23,354 bases of DNA, taken from contig DLME01000150.1 in assembly GCA_002479215.1 (NCBI GenBank), forward strand, positions 1 through 23,354, in the 5' to 3' direction. Made by a program: the position numbers and the translations under genes. Shown piece by piece: positions 16,361 to 23,016 of the stretch. Under the pieces are notes generated by a model that was not told where the DNA came from, searched no databases, and worked only from the letters and a program-made list of their open reading frames with translations. This stretch comes from Syntrophaceae bacterium UBA7544 (lineage in GTDB: Bacteria > Desulfobacterota > Syntrophia > Syntrophales > Smithellaceae). Every line of letters begins with the position of its first letter. Position 1 is the first letter of the stretch.

Positions 16361-16417
16361 GATAAGGCGGCGCGTTGAGCTTGCCTGGCGTATGCCGGGC
16401 GGGTTAACTGTTAATTT

Positions 16418-16456
16418 AAATCCCCGGAAGGACGGGCAACTTCCGGGGATTTTTTT
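16418..16456 (+). terminator. Rho-independent terminator of the porin gene
   Basis: Perfect 13-bp stem AAATCCCCGGAAG / CTTCCGGGGATTT with a 9-nt loop and a T7 tail, 57 nt after the stop. The right arm is repeated at 16510-16524 without a partner of its own. Confidence 0.92.
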
Positions 16457-16605
16457 GTCTAATCCCCCAACCTTCTCCTCTTTTTATTTCAGGGGAATCT
16501 TCGCCCGCCCTTCCGGGGATTTTTAGTGAGACCCAAGTTTCAGAAACGAAGTGAATAACCTAAAGATCACACATGCTGAAGGTTGCTGGTCGAATGAATG
16601 AAACT

Positions 16606-16637
16606 CAAATATTACAAACGCAGTGCCGTAATATTTG
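16606..16637 (+). repeat. Hairpin A (10-bp stem, 12-nt loop)
   Basis: Perfect arms CAAATATTAC (16606-16615) and GTAATATTTG (16628-16637). First of a pair with identical geometry, 17 nt apart from the second. Confidence 0.6.
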
Positions 16638-16654
16638 TTAGCTGTAATGAGACT

Positions 16655-16686
16655 AAAACTTCAAAAGCAAAGCGTATTGAAGTTTT
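16655..16686 (+). repeat. Hairpin B (10-bp stem, 12-nt loop, T-rich exit)
   Basis: Perfect arms AAAACTTCAA (16655-16664) and TTGAAGTTTT (16677-16686), followed by two further T. It could work as a weak terminator on the plus strand. Confidence 0.55.
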
Positions 16687-16723
16687 TTAGCCGAATTATC
16701 CGTAGTCAAAGGTTATTGGAGCT

Positions 16724-16740
16724 ATCCCGCTCAGCGGGAT
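16724..16740. repeat. Short palindrome ATCCCGCT-C-AGCGGGAT
   Basis: Perfect 8-bp arms around one base. Similar CCCGCT/AGCGGG palindromes are common intergenic repeats; nothing ties it to a gene. Confidence 0.45.
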
Positions 16741-16912
16741 TAATAGACCCATTCTTCTGTCTTCAGTCTTTATCCTTAACTTTTTTTGCTGTTTTGACTA
16801 ATCCGGATGAATTGTGGTAATTAAAGGAATCTAGGCTGAAGACTGTTAGATTAAAGTAAACCTCGATGCGATAATTTTATCCACCTGAGGCGGATAGATA
16901 TTGGCAAAATGA

Positions 16913-18586
16913 ACGGGGAAAACGGCTATCAATAAAATATTCGGAAATACGGCAGGACTGGGCGCCGCTCAAATCAAACAAATAGAACGCCTCTATCGCA
17001 AAGGCATTCCCCCGGAAAATATCGTCAGCCCGGAGCTCGCCTTGCGGCTTTCTCTTCTTTCCCGCGATATTAATCGCCAAATCGGCCTGCTCATCAGCCG
17101 CAAAGGCGAAATAAACACGGTAATCATCGGCGATTATAAAAGTGTTTTAATTCCTTCTCTGGAAGGATTCCGCTCGTCGTCTTCGCGGTTCAAAGGCTTG
17201 CGCCTGATTCATACTCATTTAAATACGGAAGGCCTCTCCGGCGAGGATTTAACCGATCTCTCGCACCTGCGGCTGGACATGATCGGCGCACTGGAGGTTC
17301 GCCCGGACGGCTCTGCGGGAGCGCTCCATTTAGCGCACCTGATTCCGGAAAATCCGGCGGGAGAGTACTGGTTAATCATGAATCCCGAAGAGCCGCGCCG
17401 GCTCCACATCAATTTTCTTTCTTTTATTGCGGCGCTCGAGGAAGAATTTTCCAAAAAACAAAAATATCGCAAGATGGAAGCGGCGGAAAAAGCTATTCTT
17501 TTGCGCGTGGAAAAAAATCCGCAATCCTCTGCGGAAGCATCGCTTGCTGAACTTTCACAGCTGGCGCGCACCTGCGGAGTGGAAGTATTCGACTGCCTTG
17601 TCCAATACCGTCCTCAGCCTGATCCCAAATATATGGTGGGTAAGGGGAAACTTTCCGCAATCGGTCTGCGCGCCACGCAAATAGGCGCCAACATGCTGAT
17701 TTTTGATCACGAACTGACACCGGCGCAGGTGCGCTCCATCAATGATTTCACCGGACTGAAAATTCTCGACCGCACTCAGGTTATCCTGGATATTTTTGCG
17801 AGGCGTGCTCACAGCCGGGAAGGGAAAATCCAGGTGGAACTGGCACAGTTAAAATACATGCTGCCGAAGCTTTCGCATCTGGATACTTCATTTTCGCGGC
17901 TGGCCGGCGGTATCGGCGGCGTCGGTCCGGGCGAGACAAAATTGGAAATTGACCGCCGCCGTATTCGCGAACGCATTCATCGCCTGGAAAAAGATTTAAA
18001 AGCAATAACGAAATCACGGTGCCAGCGCCGCGGCAAAAGGCGAAAATCAGAGCTGCCGGTCATTTCCATCGTCGGCTATACTAATGCGGGCAAATCCACG
18101 CTGCTCAATACCCTCACTAAAAGTTCGGTATTGATCGAAGATAAACTTTTTGCTACGCTGGATACAAAAAGTGCGCGGCTTCGTTTCCCCAGGGATACCG
18201 AAGCGGTTATCACCGATACGGTGGGCTTTATCCGCAATTTGCCGCAAGAATTGTTTGCGGCATTCCGGGCGACGCTCGATGAGCTTAACGAAGCCGACAT
18301 TCTTTTGCATGTGATTGACATCAGCAATAATCAGTTTGAAGATCAAATTTCGGCGGTGGAAAAAATTCTGGAAGAATTGGATATTCAGGGCAAGCCGGCG
18401 ATAAGAGTATTGAATAAGGCCGACCGTATCGCCGATAAGGATTTGTTGCCAAGCCTCTGCCGGCGCTTTAATGCCATTGCCGTTTCTGCTTTGGATAAAA
18501 CGACTCTTTTCGGATTGCTCACAAAAATTGAGTCGTTATTGGACGATAAACACTTTTCCGTGCCTGAATTTTATGCTAAGAAATGA
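16913..18586 (+). CDS. hflX: Ribosome-associated GTPase HflX (start codon unclear)
   Basis: HflX binds and splits stalled ribosomes in a GTP-dependent way. The GTPase domain is complete: G1 GYTNAGKSTLLN (from 18073), G2 region FATLDTKSARL, G3 DTVGFIRNLP, G4 NKAD and G5 VSAL. Before it come the HflX N-terminal glycine-rich segment (YMVGKGKL, LAGGIGGVGPGETKLEIDRR) and the RIRERIHRLEKDLK coiled linker. Like other deltaproteobacterial HflX it has an extra N-terminal region. Protein-like, family-typical sequence (KIFGNTAGLGAAQIKQIERL, then YRKGIPPENIVSPELA) runs from about 16931, but after the in-frame TGA at 16910 there is no ATG, GTG or TTG until TTG 17042, which lies inside conserved sequence. 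ATG 16909 is one frame off. The coordinate given is the first codon after the stop. Followed by a nucleotidase gene 31 bp on. Confidence 0.88.
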   Translation, partial: TGKTAINKIFGNTAGLGAAQIKQIERLYRKGIPPENIVSPELALRLSLLSRDINRQIGLLISRKGEINTVIIGDYKSVLIPSLEGFRSSSSRFKGLRLIHTHLNTEGLSGEDLTDLSHLRLDMIGALEVRPDGSAGALHLAHLIPENPAGEYWLIMNPEEPRRLHINFLSFIAALEEEFSKKQKYRKMEAAEKAILLRVEKNPQSSAEASLAELSQLARTCGVEVFDCLVQYRPQPDPKYMVGKGKLSAIGLRATQIGANMLIFDHELTPAQVRSINDFTGLKILDRTQVILDIFARRAHSREGKIQVELAQLKYMLPKLSHLDTSFSRLAGGIGGVGPGETKLEIDRRRIRERIHRLEKDLKAITKSRCQRRGKRRKSELPVISIVGYTNAGKSTLLNTLTKSSVLIEDKLFATLDTKSARLRFPRDTEAVITDTVGFIRNLPQELFAAFRATLDELNEADILLHVIDISNNQFEDQISAVEKILEELDIQGKPAIRVLNKADRIADKDLLPSLCRRFNAIAVSALDKTTLFGLLTKIESLLDDKHFSVPEFYAKK

Positions 18587-18617
18587 TTAAGGAAGAATGC
18601 GCCCTACAGGAGGGAAA

Positions 18618-20600
18618 ATGAAACTGCTGCGCCTTGTTATTATTTTCACAGCCATATTTTTTTCTTTTTCCGTAAATTTGCCGGCGGCGGAAAAACTACT
18701 TACCATAGTGCACACCAACGATCTGCACTCTCACCTGCAGGGCTTTTCTCCGGAAATAGACTATCGGCCTTTTGATGCCGGAGCCGATAAGACTCTTGGC
18801 GGCTGGTCGCGCATTGCCGCCGTAATTAAAAAAACAAGAAAAGAAAGAAAAAATACCGTGCTGGTTCTGGATTCCGGCGACTATACGATGGGTTCTCTTT
18901 TTCATATGCTCGTGCGCGAGGAAGCCTTCGAATTGCGCCTGCTTAAGGCCATGGGTTATGACGCCGTCACTCTGGGTAATCACGAATTCGACTTGAAACC
19001 GGCGGGGCTGGCCCGGATTTTGAAGGCTGCTAAAGCCGGCGGAGGAATGCCTCAGATTGTTTTTGCCAGCGCGATTTTTGATAAAAAAAATCCCGCCGGC
19101 GATAGTTTGCAAGAAGCTTTTCAGGAAGTTGGCGTAAAAGATTATACCGTTTTAACCCGCGCCGGAATCAAAATCGGAATTTTTGGCATTATGGGCAAGG
19201 ATGCCGCGGCGGTAGCTCCTTTTGCCAAGCCGGTGACTTTTGGCGATCCCATCGAAGTTTCCCGCAGGATTGTCGGTATACTGCGGGAAAAGGAAAAGGC
19301 AGATATTGTTATTTGCCTTTCGCACAGCGGTCTTGATGCGGATACCAATAAATCCGAAGATGAAATTCTCGCCCGCAAAGTCAAGGGAATCGATGTAATT
19401 GTCAGCGGGCACACGCACGCCCCGTACCAAACTCCGATTAAAGTTGGTGATACAATCATTGTCCACGCCTGGGTTTACGGAAAAAATGTAGGCATTCTGG
19501 ATATCGCCTGCGGTAAAAAAAATATCGTGCTGAAAAATTATAAAACTGTCGCCATCAACAGCTCTATTGTTGGTGATGCGACAATTCAAAAAATGATTGA
19601 AGGATTCAAACAAAAAATAAACGCGCAATTTCTCGCCGGTTTCGGTTTGAGCTATGACAAAGTTATCGCCCATACTAACTGGGATTTGGAAATCGGCGCC
19701 TATGAATCGCCGCTGGGTAACATGATTGCCGACTCCATTCGCTGGTATGTAAATAAAGTTGACTCGGAAGCAAATGATCCGGCAATCCATGTTGACGTTG
19801 CCGTGGAATCCAACGGAGTTATCCGCGATAATTTGATCGCGGGCAAGACCGGCAGAATAACAGTAGGTGATTTATTCCGCACTATACCGCTGGGTATCGG
19901 GATGGATAAAGATTCCACGATGGGCTACCCGCTGATTAGTTTTTACCTTTACGGATATGAAATCAAAAGAGCTCTGGAAATTTTAACCAGCGTTTACCCG
20001 CGCAAGGGATACGACTATTTTCTGCAAATATCCGGCCTGCGCTTTACGTACAATCCGCACCGCGTAATTTTTGACAGGGTGACGAATATCGAAATGGGCG
20101 GCGAGGAAGAAGGATATAAAAAATTTGACTACAGTCAATCCAACCACCGGCTTTACCGGGTGGCGGTTAATATTTACAACGCCACCTTTTTAAAAGGAAT
20201 CGGGAATTATACTTATCATTTCCTCGATATCGTCCCGAAAGATAAAAATGGAAGACCCGTAAAAAATTTATCGGACGTGCGGGTGAACGCGGATAAATCC
20301 AAACGCGGCATTCAGGAACTAAAAGAATGGCAGGGAGTGATTGAATATGTCCGGTCCTTTCGGGACACAAACGGCGACGGTATTCCCGATTTGCCGGAAA
20401 AATACAAAACCAAACTGGGGCGTATTGTAAGTGAACCCAGCTGGTATCCTGGTGCTCTCATCGCCGGCGCAACTTTACCCACGATTTTAGCTCTCTTTCT
20501 TATCGGACTATTATTTTTCGCTATAATTTATTTTACTGTCAGAATTATTAACAAGAGAAGAGCAAAAAATAAATATAGTAGCTGGAAAATTAAATATTGA
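18618..20600 (+). CDS. 5'-nucleotidase/cyclic phosphodiesterase family protein, membrane-anchored
   Basis: 660 residues from ATG 18618, which has AGGAGGG 3-4 nt before it; the upstream in-frame ATG at 18597 has no ribosome-binding site. A Sec signal peptide (to about residue 24) leads into a calcineurin-like metallophosphatase domain: HTNDLHSHL (Asp35, His37), VLDSGDYTMGS, TLGNHEFDL, SHSG and SGHTHAP, all metal or catalytic residues of the UshA/5'-nucleotidase family. The C-terminal substrate domain follows (SNGVIRD, GDLFRTIPLG, GYEIKRALEI). Then a calcium-loop-like DTNGDGIPDLPEKY (about 583-596), a single membrane helix (about 615-641) and a basic tail. The catalytic part should face the periplasm while anchored in the inner membrane, unlike soluble UshA. 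Probably hydrolyses extracytoplasmic nucleotides or related phosphoesters; substrate not determined. Likely co-transcribed with hflX. Confidence 0.85.
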   Translation: MKLLRLVIIFTAIFFSFSVNLPAAEKLLTIVHTNDLHSHLQGFSPEIDYRPFDAGADKTLGGWSRIAAVIKKTRKERKNTVLVLDSGDYTMGSLFHMLVREEAFELRLLKAMGYDAVTLGNHEFDLKPAGLARILKAAKAGGGMPQIVFASAIFDKKNPAGDSLQEAFQEVGVKDYTVLTRAGIKIGIFGIMGKDAAAVAPFAKPVTFGDPIEVSRRIVGILREKEKADIVICLSHSGLDADTNKSEDEILARKVKGIDVIVSGHTHAPYQTPIKVGDTIIVHAWVYGKNVGILDIACGKKNIVLKNYKTVAINSSIVGDATIQKMIEGFKQKINAQFLAGFGLSYDKVIAHTNWDLEIGAYESPLGNMIADSIRWYVNKVDSEANDPAIHVDVAVESNGVIRDNLIAGKTGRITVGDLFRTIPLGIGMDKDSTMGYPLISFYLYGYEIKRALEILTSVYPRKGYDYFLQISGLRFTYNPHRVIFDRVTNIEMGGEEEGYKKFDYSQSNHRLYRVAVNIYNATFLKGIGNYTYHFLDIVPKDKNGRPVKNLSDVRVNADKSKRGIQELKEWQGVIEYVRSFRDTNGDGIPDLPEKYKTKLGRIVSEPSWYPGALIAGATLPTILALFLIGLLFFAIIYFTVRIINKRRAKNKYSSWKIKY

Positions 20601-20625
20601 CAACGTGGTTGAATTATTCTAGCTA
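20597..20625 (+). promoter_or_regulatory. Candidate promoter for the por operon
   Basis: A perfect TTGACA (20597-20602) overlaps the nucleotidase stop codon; 17 bp later comes TAGCTA (20620-20625), which matches the porin -10 (TAGCTT) but is poor against consensus. An alternative is TTGAAT (20609-20614) with TAAATT at 15 bp. Only a candidate. Confidence 0.3.
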
Positions 20626-20672
20626 TTAATAAATTTAGTTTGTTATCCTGGAATGTTAGAAATATTTTCAAG

Positions 20673-20700
20673 GCCGTGGATGAAAAACCATGGCTTTTTT
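20673..20700 (+). terminator. Rho-independent hairpin 14 nt before porG
   Basis: GCCGTGG (20673-20679) and CCATGGC (20688-20694) form a 7-bp stem (one G-U pair) with an 8-nt loop and six T. It lies 72 nt after the nucleotidase stop and only 14 nt before the porG ATG, too close for a promoter in between, so por transcripts must pass or start within it. Confidence 0.75.
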
Positions 20701-20714
20701 AATTTGGAACTTAT

Positions 20715-21278
20715 ATGCATGAAATCATCTGGCACGGCAGAGGCGGCCAGGGCGTGGTTGTCGGCGCCCAAATTCTGGCCGAAGCCGCTTACCTGCAAGG
20801 CTTTAAGGGGGTAACCTCAGCGCCTACTTTCGGTCCCGAAAGAAGAGGCGCTCCGCTTACGGCTTCAACAAGAATTTCCGATGAGCCCATTAGAACTTTT
20901 TCTCAAATCGAATTTGCCGATATTGCCGTCGTGCTTGATTCCTCCTTGTTGGGGGTTGTGGATATTCAAAGTTCGATCAAAGAGGGGGGAATTTTTATTA
21001 TCAATACCAATTTAAACCCCGGTCAAATCAAAATAAAAAAAGGATTGAAACTTGCTTGCATAGATGCGGCAAAGATTGCCCTCAAGCATCGGTTGGTTAA
21101 AGAAGGCGCACCGATAGTAAATACGCCGCTTTTAGGCGCTTTCGCGCGTGCGTCGAATTTGATTTCTCTCACGTATCTGGAACAAGGATTGAAATGGAAA
21201 CTGTCACCCCAAGTAGCCGCCGGCAATATTCTGGCGTTGAAGGAGGCGTACGAACAAACCATTATTATAGAAAATTAA
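20715..21278 (+). CDS. porG: Pyruvate:ferredoxin oxidoreductase, gamma subunit
   Basis: 187 residues, standard length of the separate gamma subunit. The enzyme converts pyruvate and CoA to acetyl-CoA, CO2 and reduced ferredoxin, and in syntrophs is expected to run both ways. Family hallmarks are IIWHGRGGQGVVVGAQILAE (residues 4-23), the TFGPERRGAPLTASTRIS block (about 38-55), and EFADIAVVLDSSLLG. A weak ribosome-binding site (TTGGAA) precedes the ATG, right after a hairpin. First gene of porG-porD-porA-porB. A related 2-oxoacid (2-ketoisovalerate) enzyme is possible from this subunit alone; gene order and the alpha subunit favour pyruvate. Confidence 0.9.
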   Translation: MHEIIWHGRGGQGVVVGAQILAEAAYLQGFKGVTSAPTFGPERRGAPLTASTRISDEPIRTFSQIEFADIAVVLDSSLLGVVDIQSSIKEGGIFIINTNLNPGQIKIKKGLKLACIDAAKIALKHRLVKEGAPIVNTPLLGAFARASNLISLTYLEQGLKWKLSPQVAAGNILALKEAYEQTIIIEN

Positions 21279-21400
21279 CGAAGCGCATCCGGCAAAAACG
21301 AATCCAATAAATTTTAGTGTCGTCCGCTGGTGGGCGGCATAACAGTCCTCCATCGAATAATTTGCCGTAATAATATATAAAAATGAAATAGGATTAATTA

Positions 21401-21694
21401 ATGAAAAACAGAGATAAGAATATTTCCGCCATGAGTACGCCGGCTATTGCCGAGGGAGGCAAAACGGGAGACTGGCGCGATATGAGGCCGGTTATTGATC
21501 AGAAAAAATGCATCCCTTCTATTAAGGGTAAGGCGGCCTGTTATTTATGCTGGCTTTATTGTCCTGAAGGCGTCGTCAAGGCGGCGATTCCCGTGAAAAT
21601 TGATCTGGACTACTGTAAGGGATGTGGGATTTGCGCCGAAGAATGTCCGGCCCAGGCCATCACCATGATCAAAGAGGTGGATGACAATGGATAA
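21401..21694 (+). CDS. porD: Pyruvate:ferredoxin oxidoreductase, delta (2x4Fe-4S) subunit
   Basis: 97 residues, a small two-cluster ferredoxin-type subunit that relays electrons from PorB to soluble ferredoxin. The second motif is canonical: CKGCGICAEECP (C72, C75, C78, C82). The first is CIPSIKGKAACYLCWLYCP, where the first Cys is nine residues from the second instead of two; the remaining C-x2-C-x3-CP is normal. Start: AGGA about 7 nt before ATG 21401; a second ATG at 21431 lacks a ribosome-binding site. The 122-bp gap after porG shows no gene. The end overlaps the porA start by 8 nt, so translation is probably coupled. Confidence 0.9.
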   Translation: MKNRDKNISAMSTPAIAEGGKTGDWRDMRPVIDQKKCIPSIKGKAACYLCWLYCPEGVVKAAIPVKIDLDYCKGCGICAEECPAQAITMIKEVDDNG

Positions 21695-22892
21695 TGTGCA
21701 AATCATGACCGGCAACACCGCCGCGGCCATCGCCGCTAAACTCTGCAATATTCAAGTTGTTGCCGCCTACCCGATTACCCCTCAAACATCTCTTACGGAA
21801 ACGCTTTCACAATTTATCGAATCAGGCGAGCTTAAGGCCGAATACGTGAGAGTGGAAAGCGAGCATTCCGCCCTCACCGTTTGCATATCGGCATCGACAG
21901 TCGGCGCCCGTGTTTTTACCTCCACCAGCTCACACGGCTTGCTTTATATGCACGAACAGCTCCACTGGGCGGCCGGTTCCCGCCTGCCGATTGTCATGTG
22001 CTGCGTCAACCGCGGCGTCGGTGCCCCCTGGTCTATCTTTAACGACCAGCAGGATTCCGTCGCTCAGCGCGATACCGGCTGGATTCAAATTTATTGCCGG
22101 GACAATCAGGAAATTCTTGATTCGGTTATTCAGGCCTATCGCATCGCCGAAGAAGTTTACGCTCCGGTTATGGTTTGTTACGACGGGTTTGTCCTCTCCC
22201 ATACGATGATGCCCGTTTCCATACCGGATCAAAAAGCCGTTAATTCATTTCTCCCTCCCTATAAACCGCACACGGTTTTGTCCGTCGAAAACCCCTATAA
22301 CATCAATCCTGTAATATTTCCCTGGCTGAGGGAAAACGCGGAAGGAATAATCTGCGACGGCTACATGGAGATGCGCTATAAACTGCAGAAAGCTCTCGAT
22401 TGCGCCAGAGAGGTGATTGTAGCCACCGGTAAAAAATATGCAAAACTTACCGGCCGCAACTACGACGAAATGCTTTGGCGCTACAAAACCGATGATGCTC
22501 AAATAATTTTGACCGGTATGGGTTCTATCGCCATGGAAGCCACTGCCGCCGTTGATCAACTGAGGAAAGATGGTGTTAAAGCGGGAGTTGCCGGTATCCG
22601 TGTTTTTCGCCCATTTCCCGTAAACGATGTGCGAAAAGCATTCAGTAAAGCTCAAACTATTATAGTCTTGGAAAAGGATATCAGTTACGGCTATGAAGGC
22701 GCGCTTTGTTCCGACATCAAAGCCGCGCTCTACGGCACGGGCATTAATGTTCCTGTCCATAATTTCATTGCCGGACTCGGCGGGCGGGATGTAAAGGTCC
22801 GGGAAATATTTGAAGCTGTTCAACAATCGCTTCAAGAAATCGCCGCCGGCAAAGAAAGTAATAAAACAATCTGGTTAAACTGCCGTAAATAG
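21687..22892 (+). CDS. porA: Pyruvate:ferredoxin oxidoreductase, alpha subunit
   Basis: 401 residues, usual PorA length. It supplies the domain that contacts the thiamine pyrophosphate held by PorB. Motifs: MTGNTAAAIAAKLCNIQVVA then AYPITPQTSLTE (residues 6 to about 37), YVRVESEHSALTVCISASTVG, the RGVGAPWSIFNDQQDSVAQR block, VCYDGFVLSHT (substrate-side block typical of pyruvate enzymes), and EKDISYGYEGALCSDI near the C-terminus. GAGGTGG is 6-9 nt before ATG 21687; an ATG at 21681 is too close to it. The start lies inside the end of porD. A 124-bp structured gap follows before porB. Confidence 0.93.
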   Translation: MDNVQIMTGNTAAAIAAKLCNIQVVAAYPITPQTSLTETLSQFIESGELKAEYVRVESEHSALTVCISASTVGARVFTSTSSHGLLYMHEQLHWAAGSRLPIVMCCVNRGVGAPWSIFNDQQDSVAQRDTGWIQIYCRDNQEILDSVIQAYRIAEEVYAPVMVCYDGFVLSHTMMPVSIPDQKAVNSFLPPYKPHTVLSVENPYNINPVIFPWLRENAEGIICDGYMEMRYKLQKALDCAREVIVATGKKYAKLTGRNYDEMLWRYKTDDAQIILTGMGSIAMEATAAVDQLRKDGVKAGVAGIRVFRPFPVNDVRKAFSKAQTIIVLEKDISYGYEGALCSDIKAALYGTGINVPVHNFIAGLGGRDVKVREIFEAVQQSLQEIAAGKESNKTIWLNCRK

Positions 22893-23002
22893 ACCCCGTT
22901 AGAAACAACGGGAGCTTCGCGATTGTAGATGGCAGCATTAGACTGACATCTTATTTGAACTATTAATATTTGACAAGAGTTGGAGACTTTCTCTAACGGG
23001 GT
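22893..23002 (+). repeat. Long-range 11-bp inverted repeat in the porA-porB gap, with a competing hairpin
   Basis: ACCCCGTTAGA (22893-22903) starts directly after the porA stop and pairs perfectly with TCTAACGGGGT (22992-23002), which ends one base before the AGAGG of porB. The left arm can instead pair locally: CCCGTT (22895-22900) with AACGGG (22907-22912) around a 6-nt loop. The 88 nt between the long arms contain a TTGACA (22970-22975) and no gene. It may be an RNA switch, a small non-autonomous element with terminal inverted repeats, or both. Confidence 0.55.
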
Positions 23003-23016
23003 AGAGGTAATAGGCC

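Larger units (their letters stand above)
16457..16912. other. Repeat-rich gap between porin and hflX
   Basis: About 450 bp with no supported gene. It contains a second copy of the terminator's right arm (16510-16524), two hairpins of identical geometry (16606-16637 and 16655-16686), a short palindrome (16724-16740), and loose CTTCAG/CTGAAG tracts near 16757 and 16830. It looks like an accumulation site for small repeats. Confidence 0.5.

Noticed and set aside
18597..18617. Upstream ATG for the 5'-nucleotidase
   Set aside because: It would add seven residues (MRPTGGK) before the signal peptide, and the AGGAGGG lying between it and ATG 18618 serves the latter.
22893..23002. Integron attC-like site, because of the GTTAGA and TCTAAC words
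   Set aside because: attC sites begin with an AAC-ending core and end with a GTT-starting core. Here the order is reversed on both strands, and there is no integron integrase or cassette structure.
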